64,000 bases of DNA from Linanthus parryae. Its lineage: Eukaryota > Streptophyta > Magnoliopsida > Ericales > Polemoniaceae. The translations under genes and the position numbers were made by a program. The stretch's first letter is position 1. Every line of letters starts with the position of its first letter. The stretch is taken from contig JALGPY010000002.1 in NCBI GenBank assembly GCA_023055425.1, positions 134,684,427 through 134,748,426 of the forward strand, read 5' to 3'. Positions 55,138 to 64,000 of the stretch are shown here, one piece after another. The notes beneath the pieces were generated by a model. That model did not search any database. It was not told the origin of the DNA and worked only from the letters and a program-made list of their open reading frames with translations.

Positions 55138-56127
55138 AATATGAGCATAGCTAGGCCATCACACGTAGGTCCACATGGTGACAAAACCGACTTTGATAAA
55201 GGAATTCAAGTCAAACCTTCCTCGCAACTGATCAGATTTGGAAATGAATTTAATCAAATATCTTGTACAGGGTGCCCAAGAACAAGGGGCTTAGAGGCAA
55301 ATTTTGAGTAAGAGAAAGTCGTACTTGGAGAGGAAGTACGCGCTGGAAAACTCCATCGTGCAACACACCATCGATTAGATATCTGGATATCTATATGCAC
55401 CAAAAAGCATATAGGGAGTGTTCTACACTAGTTGGGTCAACAAAGAGTGGCTTGTTCGTCTTATGCAGCTCTAAGACAGCTTCATCACAGCAGTACTCGC
55501 TGATGAAAAATAGAAACCAGCTTTTCTAGTCATTATTCGTACAACTTGGGGCATACTTTGGTCTAGGTGCAGTCGTAAGACATGTCTATCTTGTAAGACA
55601 TCGTCGCATCTCTGTAAATATCCTTGACATTTGGTCATAAACATCTAGCTCTCCTTTAGTCTCCAGAGGTGCTAGAGGGTCATTGCTCTCTTCCCAGGGA
55701 GTTCCAACAACACGGACACATTCTACAGGGCGGGTGTGGCCTCATACTGTGCGAAGTGAAAAGTATGGATTTTTCGACACCGTGTAGGAATCAAGTTGCT
55801 TAGCATATATGGATCTGCGGGGACATTATATCCCTTTGGGGCGTCCACATCATTGAAGATCCCTGCCCTTTTTAGTGTTTTCTACGAATCTTCTTTACAT
55901 CAACCAAGTCCTAGTCATCGCGCTTGGGTACTCTCACAAGAATACAAGATTTTAATAAGAAGGATAGGGCGGAATGTCATGCGACGCATGATCGCTTGAT
56001 AGTAATCGAAGCCATCGAAGGGAAGGTGGTTTCGTCCACAATGATTTGCGACTGGGCTAGCTTCTTCTTCCTTTCGAAAAGACATCTTCAGTAGAAATCT
56101 AACCAGAGATGAAATAACATGGGGCAA
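55138..56127 (-). pseudogene. Decayed minus-strand coding relic, 5' part
   Basis: Minus-strand frame from 56127, or from the internal ATG at 56085 giving MSFRKEEEASPVANHCGRN, runs to 55915. Protein-like stretches continue in the same direction to 55140: KRAGIFNDVDAPKGYNVPAD near 55830, HTFHFAQYEATPA near 55760, FGAYRYPDI near 55390. It is the upstream half of the relic continued at 50018-51321 and split by solo LTR H. I do not recognise the family; a transposon-borne gene is likelier than a host gene given the surroundings, but this is inference. Confidence 0.4.
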
Positions 56128-56945
56128 AGGAACAATTAAAACCCTAACTGGAAAATGGGGGAAGAAGGATCAAAGCCCTATTTCGATTTTGAAGCTTGCG
56201 TAGTACCTAATTTTAATACTGGAGTCTTGAAGTGTCTAGAGAAAAGTCAGATTGCAGCTGTCATCTGGGTTTCTTTTGGGATGAACAAACTCTTTAACTT
56301 GCGTACATATATCACAGTTTCTCGAAGAAATCACAGACCCGGTAAAAAAAGTCTCTTTGAAGAAAATGAGTTTGTTTAAATACAAATCTAGCCACATCTT
56401 CGTCAGAATTCCAAATGATTTAAGAGCTCATCCTCGATTGAACCGGCGAATCCACAAAGCACGCGTGTGCACGTCCATATCAATACAAAGGTCATGCTAA
56501 TCGGTGTCCTTTCTCAATCGTGAGAATAAACAAGCCAAAGTTTGTGTGCAAGTGTCTTCCGAACACTACTACAACTACTAGGCCATCATGAGCTATTAAT
56601 AGGATGAGTCACCTGTCGGCTCACCCTCACAAGGGGCCTTCGCATGAGGCTTCACAAGCTCCGCTAATGTGTAAGGGGGCTAATGTAGATAGGCCAAAAC
56701 ATAGTCCAAGTCTGCAGCCACGTGGACCAATCAGCAGCCCGTTGCTTGCTACCTCACCATGTGCCATGCCCACCAGATCATGCAATGTCAGCACATGGGG
56801 ATCTGGAGACAGTGTCCCCTTGCATATTGAAGTTTGCACGGGAATTAGGGGATCGAGTGGTTTGGAGGCTAGAATAAAGGCTCGTCGCATGTGGTTACTG
56901 TCCCACCTGCAATCCTTGAGTGTTTTAAGGGAGACTTGGTCAACC

Positions 56946-56989
<44 letters not shown>
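56946..56989 (+). repeat. (TA)n(TG)n microsatellite
   Basis: A run of TA units passing directly into about 15 TG units. Confidence 0.95.
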
Positions 56990-56990
<1 letters not shown>

Positions 56991-57089
56991 ATCTAGTAAC
57001 GGTTTTCCCGCAATATCCGCAACGGCTAACTTAATGGCCTTAATGTGGGCATGATTAGCGCCTTAACTTCAACATGACCGTTGTACTGG

Positions 57090-57184
57090 GTGTGTGTGTG
57101 TATATATACATACATATATATATACATATATATATATATACATATATATGTATATATATATATGTATATATATATATGTATATA
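57090..57184 (+). repeat. TG/TA/CATA dinucleotide-rich tract
   Basis: GTGTGTGTGTATATATACAT-type sequence, about 95 bp, largely self-complementary. Confidence 0.9.
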
Positions 57185-57703
57185 ACACTTCTTCATAGAA
57201 GTCCGGATAATTCATTATTCACAAGTCATAACAAGTTGTCTCTCTCCTTTATCACACATTGCTTATTTCGAGTCACAATCTCTACGTGTCTTCATACCTA
57301 CGGATCATCAAGGATTGTACTGACTATCTTGAAGAACACTTTATCATTATCCATGTCGCACAATTGTACAAAGACCAATTACATTTAATAAGATCTTACT
57401 TGTTTTTTTTAAAAAAAAGGTTGACATTAAGATTAAAATAATATTGACATTAACATTAGAGAAATATTGACATTTAACATGGCACATTGCAAAGAACCCA
57501 CCTTCTTTCCTTAGAAAGCCGTTGACATCATTAGTGACTTCATCAGAAATGTTCTGGTAAGCATCTCTAGATTATATTATACTAAATCATTCAACTGATT
57601 CTCGTAGATGCTTTCAGAAAAATAATAATAATCTTTTGTTTAATTAGATTGTACTACAAGCATTCTGAGTCCTTTCAAATAAATTATCTTCTCATAGAAA
57701 GTA

Positions 57704-57962
57704 CTACCTCCGTTTCGTCTGTTTCGTCTGCGTTTGACTTTTTAACCCGTAACTGAGTCACTTTGACTTGGCGATTTGGGTACCAAAACGATGTAATTTT
57801 TTAACAATTTTTTCATAGTATTTTGGAATAAACTTTTCTTTATAACACCATGCAAAGATTACCAAATTCTTGTATCGTTTGCTAATCAAATCACCGGATG
57901 AAAGTAACCCAGTCAATAGTGACAAAAAGTTAAGTAGGTTGAAACAGGCGAAACAGGGGTAG
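57704..57962. mobile_element. Stowaway-like MITE, 259 bp
   Basis: The terminal inverted repeats are CTACCTCCGTTTCGTCTG at the left and, read in reverse complement, CTACCCCTGTTTCGCCTG at the right. TA dinucleotides at 57702-57703 and 57963-57964 flank the ends. CTNCCTCCGT ends and TA duplication are typical of plant Stowaway elements, non-autonomous relatives of mariner transposons. It encodes nothing; the minus frame at 57758-58042 is accidental. Confidence 0.8.
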
Positions 57963-57964
57963 TA

Positions 57965-59600
57965 CACATAATCAAGAAAAGAAACTACCCAGAAACATGC
58001 AATTACTCTCTCTGCAACTTCTATGGATTGATTTAATTCCAATCATTGAAGACTTCAAGTAATTGTTCACATATTGTTCTTCCTTGGGAAACCAAGTCTA
58101 CAAGCTCTTATTTGATGAGAAATTAATCCTTAGTCCTTAGATATGGATGCATGTTCCTAAAGCACACCCGATGATTTTCTTTCTATTTTTATGAATTTTC
58201 TGTTAAACAATAATTTCGGTAAGGAAATTCTGAATAGACCGAATTCAAAAGTCAATTTTGGTAAAAACTTTTTTTTTCCTGAATTTCTACCAGTTCTCTT
58301 GGGGTTCACCACCTCATAAGCAAGTTTTAGCTTCACCACATTAAAAGATTATGTCTGACTACTATGTCCATTGATTTAGCATAACTTCTTCGTCAATTTT
58401 GTCAATGTTGCAAGTTGTATGTTGTTTTGCTCTGTATCAGTTTCGCTAGAACTAGCTCATGTCATGCATGACCCGCGAGATATCAAAAACATTGATGAGT
58501 CGCGGTGATATATATCAACAACATTGATGACTTGTGGTGACACATACTCATGGTGATATATATCAACAATATTAATGACTCGCAGGTGATGTTTTGCAGA
58601 AGTATGAAATTTTCTCTAGAAGATAATGTCTTTTTCTAAAATAACAAACTGCGTAGCAGAACTATGACGGCGGTGATTGCCTAAATTTTCTCTAGAAGAT
58701 AATGCTTTTGCTAAAATAGTGAAATGCGTACGCTCGGTTGTCTGTTAGTTTATGGTTGGGAGTGAGCCGATAACATTTTAATGTCCGATCAAATTTTTTA
58801 AGGAAAAAAAATGGCGCACCATAAAAAAGATGAGACACCCTAAAATTTGGAACCTTCTACTATAGGCGGCGCAGTCGCATGGGATTTCAAATATGACATG
58901 CAAAAACTATAACAACTAGTAGGGACTAATTTCCACCTAATTAGTTGTTTAAAGCTTCAAACGTGGTGGAAAACAACCTTTTTGGGTAGCTAATTCACTG
59001 AATGATTCGGGACGAATGACTAATTTTTCTCAGCACAATAAGTTTGACTTCTGCATTAGCTGTCTAAAATGTTTGGCTTGTTAGCTACATAACAAACATG
59101 TAAGCTTTGCGCTTGTATCCTCTATGGTTCCATGTTCTTCTTACTAGTATTAATATGATGTTCTAACTTTCTAGTAAAAAATAATAATAATGTAAGCAAT
59201 AAACAATTTGTAGTGCAAGAATATAGCTGTGGACAAAACAATGCTGTCCACCAGTCGTATGGGAAATCAAAATTAGGGTTATTAGAATATTTTAGCAGCG
59301 GTAGATTAGTATTACCAATTTTTTTTTTTCCTTCTGCTGCTGCAGATAGCTAGAAACTTACTAGAGACAAATAGTTCAAGCAGATAAACACAGTTTTCAT
59401 GTAGTTTGGTAAACATAAGCGATCTGGAGCAATAAAAAAAAGGTAAACATAAGTGATACAGCCGTGCTGATGGACAAAAAATCAAACTGAAATTTTAACA
59501 AAAAAATTATGTGACAAATGCCGCATCAGTAGATGCCCAACTATCACCAAAATTTATTCTTTCTATTTCTTTTATAATTCTCATCCCGAATTTTTATAGA
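57965..59600. other. Intergenic stretch with small direct repeats, no gene
   Basis: No credible open frame. It holds a repeated GGTGATATATATCAACAA unit (about 58506 and 58551) and a repeated TTTTCTCTAGAAGATAATG block (about 58612 and 58685). Otherwise AT-rich sequence without recognised features. Confidence 0.6.
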
Positions 59601-60169
59601 TGACGCCGAGCTATCAGACGAGACCAGTATAGCACTTCGCTACCATGAATTGGAGGACAAGCGTAAAATAGGGGTAAAATCGTCATTTTTGGTCACGCCA
59701 AACTGTTTTGGGCGTAACTTGAGCTACAGGGATCAGAATGGCTACTACAGCATATTTTCGGAAAGCTCTCAGCGTGACGGACACGAATAATTGGGCTCCG
59801 CCCCATCACGCAAGGTTTCAGCCCTGAAAAATGACGTCTGACCAGTCAACAGAGGCTTCGAAGACTTTTCTACTATTTTTGGCAATTTTCATTTTTCGTA
59901 TTCGGACCTTGATTTAATTCCGTTTTAGGGTAAAACTATCATAAGAATGTTTCCTTTAATAAGGCTTGCAGTTTCGGGGCAATTTTGGGATTTTGCCATA
60001 TTTGGCAAATTCTGACTTTTGAGCTATAATACCCGGCTTGTGGGTATTTTTTTCGTCAGTTTTCTATTATTGAGAATACAGACTCTAGAGAGCTTCGTGC
60101 CCTAGTCTTGTTTACCCTTCGTCTTGTTGATTTCGCCGTGATTCCCCGCTCCGTGTTAATCCGGCGTCA
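59601..60169 (+). repeat. 5' LTR of element J
   Basis: 569 bp starting TGACGCCG and ending CGGCGTCA, a perfect 8-bp inverted repeat at the two ends, immediately before a primer site. A TATAATA sequence near 60025-60031 may be the promoter core. Confidence 0.8.
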
Positions 60170-60172
60170 GGT

Positions 60173-60185
60173 TGGTATTAGAGCC
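60173..60185 (+). other. Primer binding site of element J
   Basis: TGGTATTAGAGCC, the initiator methionine tRNA site with one substitution (C to T), three bases after the LTR end. Confidence 0.8.
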
Positions 60186-60218
60186 AGGTTCGACTTGGGA
60201 GGAAGATCATCATCGACG

Positions 60219-61323
60219 ATGCCTCGTGGACGTGCTCGTGGTCGTGGACAGCAGATTGCTTAAGATGCCCCCCCCCCCCGAAGAGAACGTAACCTCGAAG
60301 ACGTGATGAGGATTGAAGATCTGCAGCGGCAGAACGAGGTTCAGCAGCAGCGGATCGAGGAGCTGACACGGCACCTGGCAGCGCAAGATCTGGATGATCA
60401 GGAAGACTCGGACGACGACTCAGTGGCGTCCCTCGAGAACCCGTACCATCGCGAACCAAGAGTTCGGGGATACCGTGGTCGTGACGATCACGACAGCGGT
60501 CTAGGCTTCAACGTCGAGAAACCTAGCTATTCTGGTACCCTTCAAGCTGATGGATTCATCGATTGGCTGAACGAGGTGGATCGGATCTTTGAGTACAAGG
60601 AGGTTTCTGAACGCGAGAAGGTGAAGTTAGTCGCGATCAAGCTCAAGGGTCGAGCTTCATCATGGTGGGAGCAGTTGACGTTCTCGTGAGAAGCAGGGAA
60701 AACTGAAGATTGCTGAATGGGAAAAGATGAAGAAGAAGATGAAGGCTCACTTTCTTCCCTTCGGCTATACCCAAACCCTATATTAGCGTCTCCACACATT
60801 GAGGCAGGGTGTTAAATATGTGGAAGATTACACTGAGGAGTTCTACCAGTTGATCGCCGGCAACGACCTATCCGAAACAGAAGAGCAGCTAGTAGCACGG
60901 TACTTGTCAGTTTTGCGACAATCACTGCAGGATGTTCTATGCCTGCAGACTTTCTGGAAGGTTTCAGAAGTTTACCAGAGGGATCTTACTGTGGAGAAGC
61001 AACAGAGCAGAAAACCTGCATCGAGGGCCGATCAGACCAATCGATCGACTCGATCTCAGGAGTCCCGACCAGCCACCCAGGCAGCACTTGGTGCATCGAG
61101 TAGCGGCTTCAAGTGCTACAAGTGTGGCGAACCAGGACACAGGGCGACAGAGTGCAAGAAGTCGGTTGTGCAAGAGCCGAAGAGTTTATCCATCGAAGAG
61201 GGTACTACGAACGAGGTCGAAGAAGTGGATTACCAGGGGACCCCGTATACGATGACTACAGAGATGAATATGTACTTTACGGGGATGGTCATGAGAATCT
61301 GGTCGTGCGTAAAAACTTGCTAA
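60219..61323 (+). pseudogene. gag: Gag of element J (Ty3 type), broken
   Basis: The ATG at 60219 starts an arginine/glycine-rich MPRGRARGRGQQ end, followed by a stop at 60261 and a 12-base C-run at 60268-60279 that puts the frame out. The main frame then shows a helical RQNEVQQQRIEEL segment (about 60335), an acidic stretch, the Gag core FIDWLNEVDRIFEYKEV and LKGRASSWWEQL (60554-60680), a frameshift near 60689 and a stop at 60784. EEFYQLIAGNDLSETEEQLVARYL (60835-60906) follows, then a zinc knuckle CX2CX4HX4C (CYKCGEPGHRATEC, about 61117). Length of about 365 codons is normal for this group. Confidence 0.85.
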
Positions 61324-64000
61324 CTCCCAAGGGTGACTCAGAGTATGATTGGTTAAGGACCAATATATTTCACACTACCTGCACAATTGGGAAGAAGTTT
61401 TGCAAGATGATCGTAGACTGCGGCAGTTGCGACAACATAGTATCTGAGGAAGCTGACAAGAAATTACAGCTGAAGACGGAGCAGCATCCTGCACCTTAAA
61501 AGCTGTCATGGTTGATCGGAGGTTCCGAGGTAACAGTTGATAAAAGATAAATTGTTTCTTTTTCAATTGGGAATAAGTATCATGATAGTCATTGGTGTGA
61601 CGTGGTAATGATGGATGCATGCCATGTTTTGTTGGGTCGTCCGTGGCAGTATGATAGACGAGTGTTCCATGATGGGTACAAGAATACCCTTTCGTTTGTG
61701 ATGAAGGGGAAGAAAATCGTACTAGCTCCGCGACGGGAGGGTTCCACTCCGGCTCCAACCGCGCCGGCTAACCTGCTTTCTCGATCCCAGTTCTTGGGGG
61801 AAATTAAGCGGGAAAAGTGTGTTTATGCGTTCATCCCTTCTACTAATAGTGCCAGTAGTGAGGAATCTGAATTACCCCCTGAGGTTCAGCAGGTTTTGGA
61901 TGAGTTCTCCTACTTGATGCCAGAGGACCTCCCTCCTGGTTTGCCACCAATGAGAGATATCCAGCATCAGATAGACCTAGTTCCAGGTTCTAGTCTGCCA
62001 AACAGACCTGCCTATCGTTACAGTCCCAAGTAAGCAGAAGAGTTACAAAGGCAGGTAGCGGAACTACTTGAGAGGGGTTACATCAGAGAGAGTATGAGTC
62101 CTTGCGCAGTGCCCGCTCTGCTAGTTCCAAAGAAGGATGGTTCTTGGCGCATGTTTGTAGACAGCAGAGCCATTAATCGAATCACTTTGAAGTACAGGTT
62201 TCCCATTCCGCGGCTTGATGACATGCTAGATCAACTGTCCGGCTCTCAGGTTTTCTCAAAAATTGACCTTAAGAGTGGATACCATCAGATTCGGATCAAG
62301 CAGGGGGACGAGTGGAAGACCGCGTTCAAGACACAACATGGGTTGTACGAGTGGATGGTGATGCCTTTCGGTCTCTCCAACGCACCTAGCACCTTCATGC
62401 GGTTCATGCATCAGGTTCTGAGGCCTTTCATGGTGAAGTTTGTTGTCGTTTATTTCGATGACAGTCTTATTAACAGTCCCACATGGGTTGTTCACTTCGA
62501 TCATTTGCGAGATGTCTTTGAAGCATTGAAGGCGGAGAGTTTATTCATTAACAGGAAGAAGTGTTTCTTTTTCACTACTTCTGTTCAATATTTGGGTTTC
62601 ATAGTGTCTTCTGATTGTGTGCATGCAGATCCTTCGAAGATTGAAGCAATTGTGGACTGGCCCAGGCCTAAGACACCGCACGATGTGCGCAGTTTCCATG
62701 GGTTGGCTTCTTTCTATCGCAGGTTTATCAGGAATTTCATCACTTTGGTGTCACCCATCACTGAATGTCTAAAAGGGCGTGAGTTCAAGTGGACGGATGA
62801 AGCAAAGGCCAGTTTCAATCAGGTGAAGAAGATGATGACAGAAGCACCAGGCCTGGCACTACCTGATTTTGACAAGATGTTCGAGGTTAACTGTGATGCC
62901 TCAGGTTAGGGCATTGGCGGTGTTCTAAGTCAATCAGGGTGTCCGATTGCGTTTTTCAATGAGAAGCTGTCTGGGGCCAGGAAGAATTATTCGACGTATG
63001 ATCTGGAGTTCTATGCCATTATTCAGACATTGAAGCATTGGCGTCATTATTTAGTGCAGAAGGAGTTCGTCATGTTCACCGATCATGCGGCGTTGAAGTA
63101 TAGCAATAGGCAGCACAAGTTGAGTCGGTGACATGCCAAGTGGGTGGCCTATTTGCAGGAGTTTACCTTTGCATTGAAGCACCAGGCAGGGAGTTTGAAC
63201 CGGGTAGCCGATGCTTTGAGTCGTCGCAATATGCTTCTTACTTCCATGAGCAACCAGGTTTCTGGGTTCGAGACATTTGCAGAGTTGTATGAGGCTGACC
63301 CTTCCTTTGGGAAGATCGTTGCAGAGGTAATTTCTGGTCAGCGCAATGATTTTATTTTGCATGATGGTTATCTGTTTCGGGGACGCCGTTTGTGCGTTCC
63401 AGATTTTTCTTTGCGACAGCAGATTATCAGGGAGCTTCACAATGAAGGGCACTTTGGACGAGACAAGACGTTTGCTCTTGTGGCTGCTGATTTTTATTGG
63501 CCGAAATTGAGTGCTTACGTGGCGCACTATGTGGACCGTTGCTATGTGTGTCAGCGATCGAAGGGAGTTCTCACGAATGCAGGTCTTTATACTCCTTTAC
63601 ATGTCCCTGAGGCGCCATGGTTTGATATCAGTATGGATTTTGTGCTTGGCTTACACCGCACCCAGAGAGCGGCGGGTTCTGTCCTTGTCGTTGTTGACAG
63701 GTTTTCTAAAATGGCACACTGTGTACCATGTAGGAAGACAATGGATGCAGTGCGGATAGCCCACCTCTACTTCAGAGAAATTGTGAAGCTGCATGGAGTT
63801 CCACGGTCCATCACCTCAGATAGTGACACGAAGTTCATGAGTCAATTCTGGAAGAGCCTTTGGGAGAAGTTGGGCACTCAGTTGAACTTCAGCGGTGCTT
63901 ATCACCCGTAGACCGATTGGCAGGCGGAGGTGGTGAATCGCAGTCTAGGGAATCTTCTCAGGTGTTTGGCAGGCTCCAAACCCAAGTAGTGGGATTTGGC
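61240..64000 (+). pseudogene. pol: Pol of element J, broken and cut by the window end
   Basis: Protease: MIVDCGSCDNIVS near 61408, with Cys in place of the usual Ser after the catalytic Asp. Reverse transcriptase: [18 protein letters not shown] (62120), [10 protein letters not shown] (62270), [14 protein letters not shown] (62362) and the YFDD catalytic site (62452). RNase H: VNCDASG (62888), followed by a stop, then TDHAALKY (63080). Integrase: zinc-binding HNEGHFGRDK and CYVCQRSK (63440-63560), first catalytic Asp in DISMDF (63626), second in SITSDSDTKF (63808), Glu in TDWQAEVVNRSL (about 63920). A stop at 63910 replaces the Gln that normally precedes TDG. Further stops occur at 61498, 61549, 62032, 62907 and 63129. 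The window ends inside integrase. Confidence 0.9.

Larger units (their letters stand above)
56128..57701. other. Intergenic stretch with microsatellites, no gene
   Basis: Nothing recognisable apart from a (TA)n(TG)n run at 56946-56989 and a TA/CATATA-rich run at 57090-57184. The frame at 56604-56996 ends in the dinucleotide repeat and has no domain. Confidence 0.6.
59601..64000 (+). mobile_element. Element J: CRM-type Ty3 chromovirus, 5' part, runs off the window
   Basis: J has a short LTR (59601-60169), a primer site, gag and pol up to the integrase core. The order protease, reverse transcriptase, RNase H, integrase defines Ty3/Gypsy. The VVYFDD catalytic motif and the integrase stretches LYFREIVKLHGVPRSITSDSD and VVNRSLGNLLRCLAG are like those of CRM (centromeric) elements. 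The chromodomain or CR motif that would settle the lineage lies beyond the window. Both gag and pol carry stops and shifts. Confidence 0.85.

Noticed and set aside
56604..56996. 130-codon plus-strand frame
   Set aside because: Its end is a translated TG repeat and the rest has no recognisable domain or conservation evidence.
57758..58042. 94-codon minus-strand frame
   Set aside because: Lies mostly inside the MITE and has no domain.
1..64000. tRNA, rRNA or CRISPR arrays
   Set aside because: Looked for clover-leaf-like, rRNA-like and regular spacer-repeat patterns; none seen. The regular repeats present are microsatellites or LTR minisatellites.

Overview
The window is repeat-dominated nuclear DNA of a flowering plant, most likely a eudicot. 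The evidence is plant-specific retrotransposon lineages throughout: Copia elements of Angela/Tork type and Sirevirus type, Athila/Tat-like non-autonomous elements with a TGGCGCCGTTGCCGGGGA-type primer site, Tekay/Del-like Ty3 long terminal repeats (LTRs) of 3 kb or more, a CRM-type chromovirus and a Stowaway-like MITE. I found no intact host gene, no tRNA or rRNA gene and no CRISPR array. Species cannot be named from this sequence.

Bases 609-48934 are one Copia element (here 'outer Copia') with an AAAAT target duplication at 604-608 and 48935-48939. It has been filled by later insertions. Its 5' LTR (609-8567) holds element A (1380-7944, minus strand). Its gag is cut at about 10488 by Sirevirus-like element C (10489-15210). 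C is cut in pol by element B (15211-44823), a relative of A. B's right LTR is cut by element E (22477-44620, minus strand, duplication GATAT), which carries gag only. E's left LTR holds a complete Sirevirus D (23881-34586, duplication TATAT) and a solo LTR G (35445-38785, duplication AGAGG). A junction at about 44823/44824 joins truncated B to the 3' half of another Copia, F (44824-47881). The end of the outer 3' LTR follows (47882-48934). One large deletion explains the missing parts of B, C, F and the outer element. Insertion order reads outer Copia, then C, B, E, then D and G; A and F are separate insertions into the outer LTRs.

Right of the nest, 48940-50017 is the end of another Tekay-like LTR. 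A decayed minus-strand coding relic (50018-51321 and 55138-56127) follows, split by solo LTR H (51327-55132, duplication GTGGG). Then come about 3.4 kb with no gene but microsatellites and a 259-bp Stowaway-like MITE (57704-57962). A CRM-type Ty3 element J starts at 59601 and runs off the window inside integrase.

Every coding region seen is transposon-derived and broken. The most unusual content is: the twin zinc-knuckle protein shared by A and B, unlike ordinary Gag or Pol; the gag-only element E, whose two LTRs agree over only one part; the TCAAGGCCTTGA palindrome scattered through coding and non-coding parts of the Sireviruses; and a GAA tract of about 200 bp that expanded in only one LTR of A. 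LTR boundaries and duplications were read by eye; percentage similarities are estimates.
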